A stretch of DNA of 64,000 nt from Stictocephala bisonia. Its lineage: Eukaryota > Arthropoda > Insecta > Hemiptera > Membracidae. The DNA lies in NCBI GenBank assembly GCA_035578905.1, contig JAQJVL010000254.1, positions 62,001 to 126,000 on the forward strand. The letters run 5' to 3'. A program made the translations under genes and the position numbers. The notes under the pieces are model-generated. The model was not told the DNA's origin. It saw nothing but the letters and a program-made list of their open reading frames with translations, and ran no database searches. Positions 39,957 through 51,759 of this stretch are shown here, piece after piece; positions within the stretch are counted from its first letter, which is position 1; every line of letters starts with the position of its first letter.

Positions 39957-40072
39957 TTCATTATTAAGACGCCGATCATAGAGATATAGGGGAATATGAG
40001 AAGGGAATGAGTGAAGTCATTATTACTAACCAAGGTCGATTGTTCCTTAGAAAAAGACATTAATTTATAACC
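39957..40072 (-). repeat. SINE family 1 copy c
   Basis: Shares TAAGACGCCGATCATAGAGA, GAATGAGTGAAGTCAT and GTCGATTGTTCCTTAGAAAA with the copies at 0.9-1.2 kb (reverse) and 31.8 kb. It is a 3' fragment. Confidence 0.6.
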
Positions 40073-40074
40073 AA

Positions 40075-41319
40075 ATAGCCGGGGCATTTAAGGGACCTAT
40101 AGCTTTAAACGTGCCCTACATGTACATAGGCCCTACTCAGTTGTTTCATTGAGAGATATTAAATAAATATCTGTGTAGTAATTCTTTAAATCTAGCTTAA
40201 AACTAGCAAAAGCATGGTGTTCTATTAAACAATATTTTTTTAAATATGATCCCATTGTTGTCCCATGATGAAATTTTACATGCAGGTGCACAAATAGTGT
40301 GCCCATACATACTTTTTTTTAACTAAATCAAAAGAGGCCTTTTTGAGATTAAAAAAAACCAAAATGAATGTAATATTGGCATGTTGTATGTCAAATTTAA
40401 GGCCCTTAAATTCTGAAGAGAATGATACCAATTTTGACTTTCTAGGAGCATTGTTACCTGATTTAATGCCTATTTTAAGTACAAGCGTGAGGTCAAAATT
40501 AGTACTTTTTAGCGTTTTTGACCCTTAATAACTAATTAACTAAGTGCTCAAAGAATCTAAAATTTTGGATTTTTAGTAGTCTTACTGGATACTATACCAT
40601 ATATGATGGTAATTTTTATCATGGTATTAGTATACCAAAAATCATAAAAATCCAAGATGTCAAGGTCTAGACCATTGGTTGACTTGATATGGAATTACCA
40701 TTTGTGTGTTTGACATTTATCCTATCGATGCATTAAAATGTTACGACTAATTACACATTTACTATATATTTTTTCTTTATATAATGTATAAAATCTATCT
40801 GGGAAATTTACGATAGTGAGATAACCATGTTGAAATTCCCCCTAAGGCCTTATAGGGTTTTCTAGACCATCTAACTTTGTTTTCTAGAAGGACAGCAACA
40901 GGTTGAGCTTTTATATTGACATGATGGTTTAGAGAGAATCATGGGGGAGAGGGGTAAGCAAGTGCAGAGAATGAACCTGTATTAAAGCAACGACTGTCGG
41001 CTAGTTATTTATTTATTGTATTTAAATTATGTTTCTTATGGTTATTTATACTTGAATGTATCTTTAAAAAAGTCAGACCTGGCAAGAATGATTAAAGAAC
41101 ACTATAAACAATGACTCGTTTTCATAATATAATATATTTGTATTTATTATTTGTAAATTCTGAGAAATTGTAAAATGAAAAAATAAATATCCATACCTTT
41201 GTGCAAATGATTAAGTTTAACCTTAACATTCTTGATTGTTTATTAATTTTGAACTTGGTTAATGCAAACTATTGTCAATTTTTACAAAATAATATATTTT
41301 TTAAACTACACTCACCAGT
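40075..41319. other. No gene recognised
   Basis: AT-rich unique-looking sequence. A short open stretch at 40343-40528 has no supporting features. Confidence 0.3.
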
Positions 41320-41323
41320 TTAA

Positions 41324-42372
41324 CCCTAGAACTGGCATGCATTTGACTCTTAGCTGGCAGGTGTTTTCAGACCCTTGTGCAGCACTTATTTAAAAAAATT
41401 TTAACAATTGGTTACTTAGCAACAGTTATAATGTATTATATATTAAATTGTTAGAAATAACATGCTCTACAACATAATAACAATTATGAATGGACTTATC
41501 CCTAAAACTGGCAATTTCCCAGCATCCAAACACAAAAAAACACTTTTTCAAAAAAAAAATTTTTTTTGGGCACACACTGTCGGAAAACAAATAACTATTT
41601 CAAAAAAGTTTAAATGCAAAGTGTTCAAAATTTTACAGAAAAAAATAAAATATACACTGTTAATACTTTATCACAACACACAAATTCAGAAAAAATTTAC
41701 AACAAACTATGTACAGTGGTGGCGATGGGCTGAAAACTAGTCTGAGTCATCAGAGTTATGGGCTCTCTTTCTTCCAGCCCTGATTGGCCTCCACTATCCA
41801 CTCCACTACACTGAAAGAATAGGTTTACTATCCCTAGGAGGACAGTTCCTGATACCTGGGTTCCTTGGAATGAATTCAGATGTAAGGTCTATTTCTGGCT
41901 CAGGTGGATAAACACGAACCCAAAGATGACCATCGTCTTGTGGTGGATTAGGCCTAGGCCTAGGATTAGGGTCATTGGCATCACTATCTTCACTAGAAGA
42001 TAAATCATGAGGATCTGGGACATAATCATCCCCACTTCCATCAGAGAAATCTTCTAAATCAACTTGGTCAGGGAAATCTTCGATTGACAAGTCACTTTCT
42101 ACATCCGACAAATCAGTTTCAAATAAAATGTCACGAATTTCACTGGAAGGTAAATCAGTAAAAATGACGCGGCATTTATACATAACAAAATACATCAAAT
42201 GAAAGCTTAGAATCTCACGTGTATAACGATATATTATTTAACCTTCCACTCACTATTTTAGTATTGATAATGAAGTAAAACGTGAGGGGTGTCTAATGCG
42301 TCGTGAATGACGACTTTGCCAGTTCAGCGGCAGATTAATGAGTCGTCAAATACGACTTTGCCAGTTCAAGGG
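41324..42372 (-). mobile_element. piggyBac-like element, internally deleted (copy 1 of triplication)
   Basis: TTAA at 41320-41323 and 42373-42376. Ends CCCTAGAACTGGCA and, on the complement, CCCTTGAACTGGCAAAG. Minus-strand coding. The right end, with the start of the ORF and 56 bp of host DNA, forms the unit of a tandem triplication (see 42031-43233). At 1.05 kb it lacks most of the transposase. Confidence 0.8.
41806..42198 (-). pseudogene. piggyBac-type transposase N-terminal remnant
   Basis: A 130-codon open frame. It starts with hydrophobic and basic residues and then becomes strongly acidic and Ser-rich (FETDLSDVESDLSIEDFPDQ, SSSEDSDANDPNP), the usual N-terminal character of piggyBac transposases. 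The DDD catalytic core is missing. The same N terminus is repeated, truncated into flanking DNA, at 42366-42599 and 42767-43000. Confidence 0.65.
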
Positions 42373-43233
42373 TTAAATGTATCTGCAGGCCTGTGTGTGA
42401 ACAATGTTTTATTATAACAATATAAAATAGGACCACTTCCATCAGAGAAATCTTCTAAATCAACTTGGTCAGGGAAATCTTCGATTGACAAGTCACTTTC
42501 TACATCCGACAAATCAGTTTCAAATAAAATGTCACGAATTTCACTGGAAGGTAAATCAGTAAAAATGACGCGGCATTTATACATAACAAAATACATCAAA
42601 TGAAAGCTTAGAATCTCACGTGTATAACGATATATTATTTAACCTTCCACTCACTATTTTAGTATTGATAATGAAGTAAAACGTGAGGGGTGTCTAATGC
42701 GTCGTGAATGACGACTTTGCCAGTTCAGCGGCAGATTAATGAGTCGTCAAATACGACTTTGCCAGTTCAAGGGTTAAATGTATCTGCAGGCCTGTGTGTG
42801 AACAATGTTTTATTATAACAATATAAAATAGGACCACTTCCATCAGAGAAATCTTCTAAATCAACTTGGTCAGGGAAATCTTCGATTGACAAGTCACTTT
42901 CTACATCCGACAAATCAGTTTCAAATAAAATGTCACGAATTTCACTGGAAGGTAAATCAGTAAAAATGACGCGGCATTTATACATAACAAAATACATCAA
43001 ATGAAAGCTTAGAATCTCACGTGTATAACGATATATTATTTAACCTTCCACTCACTATTTTAGTATTGATAATGAAGTAAAACGTGAGGGGTGTCTAATG
43101 CGTCGTGAATGACGACTTTGCCAGTTCAGCGGCAGATTAATGAGTCGTCAAATACGACTTTGCCAGTTCAAGGGTTAAATGTATCTGCAGGCCTGTGTGT
43201 GAACAATGTTTTATTATAACAATATAAAATAGG
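42031..43233. repeat. Three tandem copies of a 401-bp unit
   Basis: Copies at about 42031-42431, 42432-42832 and 42833-43233 read identically by eye. Each begins CACTTCCATCAGAGAAATC inside the transposase ORF, runs through the element's terminal repeat and the TTAA, and takes in about 56 bp of the same host flank, ending TATAAAATAGGAC. The duplication thus crossed the transposon boundary after insertion. Confidence 0.95.
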
Positions 43234-43239
43234 ACTAAA

Positions 43240-44266
43240 TAAATAAAATCAATTGAGGTGTTATAAAGTTAGCCTAAAATGCTTAGAGAATAGGGTAAAA
43301 TATGATCCATTTGATATTACCTTGTGAACAAGAATTCAAAGTTTTCATTCACATCATATTTTCAACTTTAATTATTGAGTTATAACACTTCAAGGGGCTT
43401 GATTATTTGTTGATGATATCAAATTAAATAGGTATAGGCGTACTCAGGTAGAATTTAGAATATATTGCTGAGTTTCACACCAATAACAAAATTATATTTA
43501 ATCTCATTAAATGATTGTATGTATCTCATCCATATTAAATTATAAGTTTAAAAGGGACCAAATTTTAATACAACATAACCTCAAACTATGCTAATGGTTA
43601 ACAGCTACTTAAGATGTGAATATTAGGCCAGCCTATGAATAGACACATAATAGAAATCTCTACTCCACAAGAATTTATTAACAATACTTTCAGGAAAACA
43701 ATTTTTAATCTGGAACCGAGTTATTGCCCTTTCTGACTTGCAGACATCTAGTATAGCCTAAGGCGGCAAGCAAACATTATGAATGAATAATGGTCGATAC
43801 TTACACTTACTATGGATGACAAGCTTCTTTTAGTTCAATAAAAGTATAAAATCCACAGTCATACTCTTATATAATAGATCACAATTTTATTTACAACTTA
43901 AAACATCTCACTTTTGATCACTCACAGTCAATATCAACAGTTCAGTAAGCAATGAAGGCAGGCAGGCACAGCTACAAACAACGAAAAAAACATAAATATT
44001 TGGAGTTCACAGTAGAAAACATTACTAGATTTCTGGATATAGCCAAACACATTCAGGCTTAGCTACTGTAGCCACCGGTAACTATACAACTATTTGTAAA
44101 ATTATACTATTAAATATACTATAGATAAGAGATTAAGTAGGAACGGAAATTATTTCCTGACGACCAGTAACTGCAACGTCAATGTTTACTGTATTTATAC
44201 TTACCATGTTAATTGGCCAAAAAACGCAATTGAATTCTCCCAATATTATAGCATGCAGCGAATTTA
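43240..44266. other. No gene recognised
   Basis: AT-rich. It directly precedes the candidate exon. Confidence 0.3.
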
Positions 44267-44406
44267 ATGGCAAGTACACAGCCCTTCATTGGGTAAATGT
44301 AGTGCTGGCTTTTCACATGTCTTATATTGCCTTCGTCCTTCTAATGAGCTCCAGAGTCAGATCGTTCAGAGCTGTGACCCAGAGGCTTCGGGACAAAGTG
44401 TCGTAA
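44267..44406 (+). CDS. Candidate terminal exon of an unidentified membrane protein
   Basis: A plausible acceptor (ATAGCATGCAG at 44256-44266) precedes a 140-nt open stretch ending TAA at 44404. It encodes HWVNVVLAFHMSYIAFVLLM (one hydrophobic span) and a basic tail RVRSFRAVTQRLRDKVS. Base composition is clearly less AT-rich than the surroundings. The 'H-W-x2-V-x-LAFHxxYxAF' look is reminiscent of polytopic membrane enzymes such as MBOAT acyltransferases, but I cannot place it. No partner exon or poly(A) signal was found. Confidence 0.35.
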
Positions 44407-44904
44407 ATATTGTAGGCGATAGTTATGTTATCTGTACATGGCATTGATGCTGTGGTTGTCATTAGCGTTGACACTACTAGTGAAATGTGTAGTGTCCATG
44501 TTGGATGATAGCTAGGGTTTGAATGTGGTCTAGAGGAGACAAGTGAGTATCATGCTGGTGAGTTAGCAAAAAATCAGAACAGGACTATTTGGTTCAAATT
44601 CTATGCAAAGTTGTAGGACTCGTGGTTGTTTTAGGTATTACTTTATTAATAATTTGTCCTTTCTGAGCATGAGTCAAACTAACGAGACAACACAGGTCAT
44701 CCACACTCTTTCTACACTCATTTAATTCATATTCACCATAAAATACACACAATATGTGTCATCGTTTCAAAATCTGAATCAGACCGGAGCACCTTGGTCA
44801 TCTTTCCCCACTATGTGACATTACCTGAGCTTCCAAAAGTATATGCTATACTTAACTGTTTCACATTGTTTAATGTGTTTTTGTGTTAGTTTAGTTTATT
44901 GTTA

Positions 44905-45115
44905 GTTAGCGGTGCTCGTGAACTGGCAACAGAGTTCTCTCAGTACAACGTACCACCAAATTGCACTTTAAATGACCTTTTCAAGAGGTAAGATTTTATC
45001 CACTGAGTAAGGACTATGGAGAATCCAAAGGAAGAGAGCTTATTTAAAAATACAGGGTTAGGAAGCTTGTCGAACCCATTTTGAAAATCTAAATAAATGA
45101 TATCAACATAAATAA
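44905..45115 (-). mobile_element. LINE reverse-transcriptase fragment
   Basis: On the minus strand: VDIIYLDFQNGFDKLPNPVF then LTQWIKSYLLKRSFKVQFGG. These are RT motif 'D-x2-YLDFxKAFDxVP' and the following SYLxxR region. The preceding and following parts are absent. Confidence 0.75.
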
Positions 45116-45239
45116 ATGACTTTATTTCTCATTAACACTCTAGCCATACATTCATGAGAAATAGAACTCGCTACTTTATCCACAAGCGTGACCAGTTGTA
45201 CAAAATAGCAATATAGATAAATAACATAATAATAATAGA

Positions 45240-46494
45240 GTCTATTATTATTACGGATAGCACTTTGCTGAAATATCCGATGACCCGTTCCTCTCCGTCC
45301 TGCTGCTGAGAAAGAACACCTCCAATAGCAGTGTTGCTGGCATCTGTGTCCAGAGTGAACTTGCCGTCAGTCCTCGCATATCTCAGAATAGGTGCAGGAG
45401 TTAGTGCCTTTTTAGTTCCTCAAACGCTTGTTGGCAGCTGTCATTTCAGTCGAAGCTACTCCTATCCTCAGTTAGTCTAATAAGGGGCTTAGCTATGCTA
45501 GCAAAACCCATCACCCTCCTGTAGTATGTGCAAAGTCCCAGGAAGCTCCTCACTCCGTGCTTATTCCTAGGTAATAGCCATTCCAATATTGCACTGATTT
45601 CCTCCTTCGTCAGTTACCACGTGTCCAAGATAATTGACCTGCTTCCGGGAGAGATTATACTTCTTAGGGTTTCACTTTAGGTTGACATCCTGACGCCTAG
45701 TAAATACCTTCTCTAGGGTGTTCAGGTGCTGGTCGAATGTTCGTCCTAATACGATGATGTCATCAAAATACACCAAACATGTTTACCAGGACAGCCCCCT
45801 TAACACATTCTCCATCAGTCTTCCAAACGTAGCTGAAAACTCCTTTCCTGTGAAAAACACCAGCCTTGCCTTCGGCCAATCTTCTCTTCATCCATCTCAG
45901 GTTGCAACATCACGCATTGTCTGACTGGCATGTCCTCTTCCATTGCTGACTGTGTTACTACCTGAGTGTGAGCTGGTAAGGTCGTGTCCTTAAGCAGGCA
46001 TACTTCAGCCGTGAAGTTTTTTCCATTATGCAGAATGATTTCCTCCTCGCTAACAGTTACCACGTAATTTTCTTCAGTTTGAATCCAAACTTCTCAATTA
46101 CGTCCATTCCAAGGATGACATCTTCCTCAATACTAACAACCAGGTTATTTTACCTAAATATGATGCCCCCGATGTTGAAGGTGGTGACTGCCTCCCTGTA
46201 GAAATGTGCCGGGTCACCCGTGGCCATCCGTAACGCCCATGTTGTTGGTGACAACTTCCTTTAGGGAGGCACTATATCACGCCGTAGAATAGTCATCGTT
46301 ACATCCGTGTCTAGAAGGAGGCTTCTATGCTGACCATCCACTAGCTCGTCCATGTATAGGCTGGACGAACGTCCTGATAGAGATGAAACTCGTGACTTAA
46401 TATCACGGGTTGACAGCCGCCCCTTGGACCAGCAGCGATTCTCCTTCTTGGTAGTTTTCAACGTCTCCAGCACCTTCTCGACGACGTATTCCAT
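45240..46494 (-). pseudogene. gypsy protease-RT-RNase H remnant
   Basis: Protease: SLLLDTDVTMTILRRDI at about 46320-46270, with DTD where DTG is required. RT: YFDDIIVLGRTFDQHLNTLE near 45760, KYNLSRKQVNYLGH near 45640. RNase H start: FTLDTDASNTAIGGVLSQQQ near 45330. It is broken into several frames and the integrase is missing. Confidence 0.75.
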
Positions 46495-46533
46495 TAAGAA
46501 GGATTCCTGCTACTCGACGTTGGTGGCACGGAC

Positions 46534-47138
46534 TCAAGTTAGGCCTCTCAGAGACTGTTTTACCGCCTCGAACTCCAAAGCCTGTGTCAGCGCCTCGTTG
46601 AGTGTTCTATGTAACGCTAACTTCACAGCCTGTTGTGTCTCCAGCTCAAATAGATCATCTAAACATTTCTCGACCACCAGGTTCTCGCAGACATCATCCG
46701 TGGCCGTCGGATAGGCATTTCTCATCAGACGAGCGATGTCCGCTTCAAATTCCTGCAGTGTCTCGCTGGGCTTCTGGATCCTACTCCTAAGTTGGGACCG
46801 GTACAGTTGTTCCATTGGTCCATGTACCGATGTACATGCCGCATCTCCAGACACTTCACCATTTCCTCATAGTTCATCCTATCTGCCATTGGTACCGTCT
46901 GCAGGACTCCCAAGGCGTCACCAGGTAGCAAAAGGCACAGCATGGAGGCTATGGTTACTGATGACCAGTGATGTACCATAGCTGCTGTTACAAACAGGGT
47001 CATGTACTCCAAGGGCATCTTCACATCAAAGGTTGGTATTACGGGAGAGAGGGTGTGACTGTTGGTCTCAGGCATTGTCATGATGGCGTCGGGCTCCCTC
47101 TTAGGTCCTTCAGACGAACAGAAGCGGTGATCATTCAC
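46534..47138 (-). pseudogene. gypsy Gag capsid remnant
   Basis: Two overlapping frames. The first (47138-46725) has VIPTFDVKMPLEYMTLFVTA, LLPGDALGVLQTVP and MNYEEMVKCLEMR. The second (46854-46534) has LRSRIQKPSETLQEFEADIA, LMRNAYPTATDDVCE and ALHRTLNEALTQALEFE. This is the standard capsid layout of gypsy elements, split by a frameshift near 46800. Confidence 0.75.
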
Positions 47139-47229
47139 CGGTGTAGAGGTCGTTCGTAGTTCCAGTGCCTTGAAGCACTCACTGACACTGCATATGAGCC
47201 TATTCTCGACTTCATCAACTAGAGTTTCT

Positions 47230-47496
47230 CTAAAGCTTCTCTTTATTATCTAAACTACACTCAATGTTATCAACATTGTCATTCAAACTATACATTACAC
47301 TTTCAAGTTTATCATATTCATTTTCTAAAACTTTTAGATTCTCTTTTAATTTATTTTCTAATATTTTAGAATTCAGTTCCATTTCATTCTTTAAACTGTT
47401 TTCTAAAGCTTTTGAATTTTCTTTTAATTTAATTTCTAAGTTATTTGAATTTTCTTGTAATTTACTCTCTAAGTTATTCTTGTAGTTTGCTTTCAA
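47230..47496 (-). pseudogene. gypsy Gag coiled-coil segment
   Basis: An 88-codon Lys/Glu/Asn/Leu-rich stretch with repeated LE(N/S)KLKEN heptad-like units, presumably a coiled coil expanded by short repeats, between the SAP region and the capsid region. Confidence 0.55.
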
Positions 47497-47633
47497 AATT
47501 ATTCTGAAAATTATCTAGAGCTTTAGTATTTTCATGCAATTTATTTTCCAAGTTATTTTCTAACATTTTTTTTCCATATCATCTTTTAAGTCTCCTTGTA
47601 GACTAAAAACTATTTTCTAACAGCTTAATTAAG

Positions 47634-47799
47634 TCACCTTGTACATTTCAAAAACAGCAGCATCAGATTCTCTCCTGTCTCAATTATATTTTGCTTCAAA
47701 CGTAGTTGTAGGACACCTTTGTTTTCAGTAATATCGAGGTCTCGTTCTTCTAGCTCCCTCTTCAGATCACTCACTTTTAGTTTCACTCTTCTAGTAGCC
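47634..47799 (-). pseudogene. gypsy Gag N terminus with SAP domain
   Basis: From ATG (47797-47799): MATRRVKLKVSDLKRELEER, then TENKGVLQLRL. This is a SAP-type DNA-binding helix pair, found at the Gag N terminus of several insect gypsy lineages. The frame shifts soon after 47660. Confidence 0.7.
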
Positions 47800-47949
47800 A
47801 TTTTGAAATAAAATGTCACACAGTTCACAAATTAATCGCCTTATCCTGATTCTGACACCAAATTGTTACGGTCCAACAGGGTCCTAAATAAATAAGGCCA
47901 TTCTACTACTGGCTACAGGGCTGGTTGTAGTCATTTTCTGAGTGTAAGC

Positions 47950-49824
47950 GAATAACATTGTGACGCTCCCCCCCCCATAAAAAAACTGAGAGGCAGGAAG
48001 AATTCTCTCTGGATACAGATTCAGTACTTGTAAATAAAAGTAAAATAAATAGAAATACCTAATGCATATGGAGTGAGACTCAAATATCAGGTTTAAATTA
48101 TATATTGAAAGTAATTTTCCTAGATCTTAAAGCCCAATTATACATAACATATCAATGCTAACCAACTGTAAAAATCAATAAATACAATACAAGTTAGTTA
48201 TAAGAAATAAATAAGAAACAGCTTATTTACTGGTAAATTAAAGGAAAACTGAAAACGAGGAACAACTTAATTACGGATTAAATACTAATAAAAAGTAAAA
48301 TACTAGTTTTCATCAGCCATTTGAAAACCGTAATATATAAAAAACTTAAAATATAACAAATGTTTTATTTTTAGAGGCTTAAAGACCTTTAATTTAATGT
48401 GCTAGATGCATACGGCACTATTTAAAACTTTTTACATGGATCTATTTTAATTTTTAAATATTTAAACAATTTTTACAATTTTGAAGATGGGGAGATAGTG
48501 TCCAATCTTATTGTTAATTGAAAGGAAAAGATTATAATAAATGTATGTTATAATATTGGATAAATAATATAACTTACATCCTTGTGATGTACAGAATAGT
48601 TACAGTATCATCAACTTTAAAAACCATATTTTTTTTACATTTTACGCTACACTTCCCCTAGGGATAAGAATAATTTGAAAATGTTATTATCAAAATAATA
48701 AAGCTTTAAAGACCTTAAAAATGAGGTGTATTACGACTTATGTTCATATATGAAAATGTCCCAAAACTACCCTTACGTAACGTCTATAGGGAGAGGGGGC
48801 TTGGCAGTGTAATGCCACGGGGGAGGGTGGGGTTTCCATGCAGCCTTACATAACTATTAAATCTCAAAAATTTGTTCAAATTCATTCACAAAATCATGAA
48901 TTCAAACAAATTTGAATAAATTATGAATTCTACCAATGCCCTTTTGGGGATTTCCCAAGTTAAAAATATTTTTAATGAATTCTTTGGGGTTAAAGATAAG
49001 GGTTTCAGTTGAAACAAACTATGCAGTTCATTTGTATGCAATATATATTGGGATAGTGGTCTCAAAACCCTATCCCTGAAGTACACTTAAATATCTAATA
49101 GATATACATTATTAATCGATGATTCAATAAATAATGAAGGCTAGGTTGTTTATGTTTACATATTATTATATCATGATCATTTCACTCATCTGGGTCAATA
49201 ATGATTTAAAGCAGGTTAAGTAAAAATGCACCATCGTGTTTTTAAATTTTAAACCATCAGGCTTAGTAATTCTCTCAGTAAAATTGTTCTAATTAGATCA
49301 ATATATCGTTTATTAAAGCTTCAGAAGGTGATTAAAAGAAATGTTTTAAACTAACTAATCTGACATAAAATATGCGTAAAAACATGATCATAGTTTGTTG
49401 ATGAATTAAAAACTATTCCTGTTGTTAAACTACTGTTGCCCAAAAGTACTGAATGCTGATTTTGACTGAGTCTCTTCTTATGTGGGGTTTTATACATTTT
49501 AAAAGGCATCTTGAATTTATGATTGAATTGTATTTGGTACAATTTGGCGTAAGAAATAGGAAATTAATAAAAGGTAGCAGATGATGTATTTTTGAGCATT
49601 ATTTTCAACAGGAACATCACTAGCGCTGCGTTACTAAATGGTTATGAGGTAACTAATACCAGCTGCCTTTTTCAGCAGTGGTGGGGGAGGAAATCTGTCT
49701 TTAAGGGTTCGTGTCAGTTTGGGAATAACAAAGTCTTAAGAGTAGAGTAGAGAGAGTCAAGTATATTATTTACGCTCACAGAGTTCTACTTTGCGATATA
49801 ACCTTATTCCTACAATATGAATTC
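47950..49824. other. No gene recognised
   Basis: AT-rich, with a C run (47969-47977) close to the LTR end. Part may be LTR or another insertion. Confidence 0.3.
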
Positions 49825-51138
49825 AGCAGAGTGGCAGACAACAGAAAAGCTGACTGGGAACTGGTGACTAGAGGTGTGCCCCAGGGTTCTGTGCTTGGGC
49901 CACTCTTATTCTTACTCTACATTAACGATGTCACTACTGTTATCAATTTCTGCAAATTTCACTTATACGCTGACGACCTACAAATATGTACTCACTTCAC
50001 TCTGAAAGGCTTGCCTACTGCCTTAACTAACATTAACTGTGATATCCAGTCTATCACAAATTGGGCTGTCAAGCATAGCTTAAAGCTCAATGAGGCCAAA
50101 ACCCAAACAATATTGTTGGGCTCTACTAGACTCACTTCTAACATTGACCTGACAAATATACCAAAACTCAAACTTAACAATACAGAATTACCGTTTTTGA
50201 CAAAGTTAAAAACCTAGGACTTATTATGAATAAAAACTTGAACTGGACTGATCAAGTAGCTGTAATGTGTAATAGAGTTTTTGCTGCTATACACACTTTG
50301 AAAAGATTTGCCATGTTTTTCCCTCTCAATGTCAAGGTGTTGTTAGTAAAGACTCTAGTTTTCACTCACTTTAATTATTGTGATACTGTAATCAATGACA
50401 TGTCTTTTGAGCTCGCGGAAAAATTACAGCGTGCCCAAAACTACTGTATCAGATTTATTTTCAACCTGAGGCGAAGGGATCATGTTACTCCATTTTTCTA
50501 CCAATTATCCATCTTAAAGTTAAACAATCTTCGACAATTCCATATCCTGATATTGTTGCACAGTATTCTTCAAAACCAAATTCCTAACTATCTGTCAGAG
50601 CAGTTTGTTTATCTGTCACAAGTTGGTGTGTGTAGAACAAGACGTGGTGAGTCAATGTTAGCTATTCCAGTTCACCGCACCACCACTTTCAACAAATCAT
50701 TTATTGTCTCCGCGTGCAGGCTCTGGAATGCTCTGCCTGATAATATCAGATCCATCGATAAGCGCACTCGGTTTGGGGCGGAGGTGAGGTGCTATCTGCT
50801 GCGGGCCTAGCGGGAGTAGTGGTTGGTGTCGCTGTGGCTTGGTGGTGGCGGTAATGAGTGATTGTGCCGAATGAATGTAGTTTTTAATAAATGTTATCAA
50901 TAACTGTAGTTTTGTTTGAGATAGTCGAAATATTTTTAAGTTTAAATATAATGTTTCACATTTTTTGACTTTATATGTTTTACTTCGTACATTGCAATTT
51001 CTATTTTGTATTTCCTTGTAAATTGTTATTTATATTTGAAGATATCTTATTATGTATGATGAGGTGAAATGGTAGAGAGGGCTTTGCAGCCCTAACTTCG
51101 CCTCTTGAATATAAATAAAGACGTTTTTCATTTCATTT
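49825..51138 (+). mobile_element. 5'-truncated LINE (Jockey/CR1-like), nearly open
   Basis: RT from motif 4 onward: TRGVPQGSVLGPLLFLLYIN, LYADDLQICTHF, then a single frameshift near 50210 and YCIRFIFNLRRRDHVTPFFY, CRLWNALPDNIRSI to the stop at 50808-50810. The 3' UTR ends with CCTCTTGAATATAAATAAAG near 51120. Only one frameshift in about 1 kb marks it as young. It appears to have landed in a gypsy LTR. Confidence 0.85.
49831..50810 (+). pseudogene. LINE reverse-transcriptase 3' half, one frameshift
   Basis: Two abutting frames (to 50217 and from 50226) together encode palm, thumb and C-terminal domain with catalytic YADD intact. The endonuclease and RT fingers are absent. Confidence 0.85.
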
Positions 51139-51409
51139 TCACTCAAAATTTAGTCTCCTAGTTTAATACTGAGCGTTTAGGCACCTCCTTTTCCCTGGCT
51201 CCCTTTGCGGCCGCATACTTTGTTTACACCTTAAACCGGCCCTGTTTGGCTACTAATTTTTACTTTTATTTACAAGTTCTAAATCACATTATGAAATATT
51301 TACAAACTTAAATTATTACTTAGGCACTATTACGACTCTTAAATGTATCACTAATATTTACAACAATATTTACATTACTTATTATTCTGTTCACCTAGTG
51401 TCCGACACA

Positions 51410-51560
51410 GCTCGGTATACTGTCACTGCACTGCCACTAGACTGTCACTGTCACATCCACTGGGGCTGACTGTCACGCACTGACTCTTCACTGGCTGTCA
51501 CTGACTGTCACTAACTCTTCACACACTGACTCTTGACTGACTGACTGTCAGGTCGGCCGA
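51410..51560. repeat. CACTGACTGTCA-rich simple repeat in LTR
   Basis: An irregular run of CACTG, GACTGTCAC and CTGACTCTTCAC words, within the inferred LTR of the gypsy element. Confidence 0.7.
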
Positions 51561-51759
51561 AGGGTGTCTTTATATGATCAGAGGTGGAAGCCCAGAAGAT
51601 TCTGGAATTGGTTATGGTGAGGGCATCAATTCACCTACAGACGAATGATCTGCCATTCTAATCCTTCCTAGAAGACCTGAATTGGACCCGTGCAGGGATG
51701 GGGTACAATTAGCTAGGCGGTGCCGATGGTGGCTGCCGTGATCTGTAACAATATTATTG

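Larger units (their letters stand above)
45230..51750 (-). mobile_element. Ty3/gypsy LTR retrotransposon, 3' truncated, LTR split by a LINE
   Basis: Minus-strand order: LTR beginning TGTTACAGATCACGG at 51750 and ending CCGTAACA at 47864, with a LINE (49.8-51.1 kb) inserted between; primer-binding site TGGTGTCAGAATCAGG (47845-47860); gag (about 47799-46530); protease (about 46310); RT to the RNase H start (45800-45240), where it ends. The two LTR pieces are assigned from matching TGTTAC/GTAACA ends and an absence of other candidates, so the LTR extent is inferred. Many stops and frameshifts. Confidence 0.7.

Noticed and set aside
40343..40528. 61-codon open stretch
   Set aside because: No homology-like motifs and typical intergenic composition.
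48026..51276. 20-bp inverted match (ACTTGTAAATAAAAGTAAAA at 48026 and its complement at 51257)
   Set aside because: Short, A/T-rich and isolated; probably coincidence within or near the split LTR.
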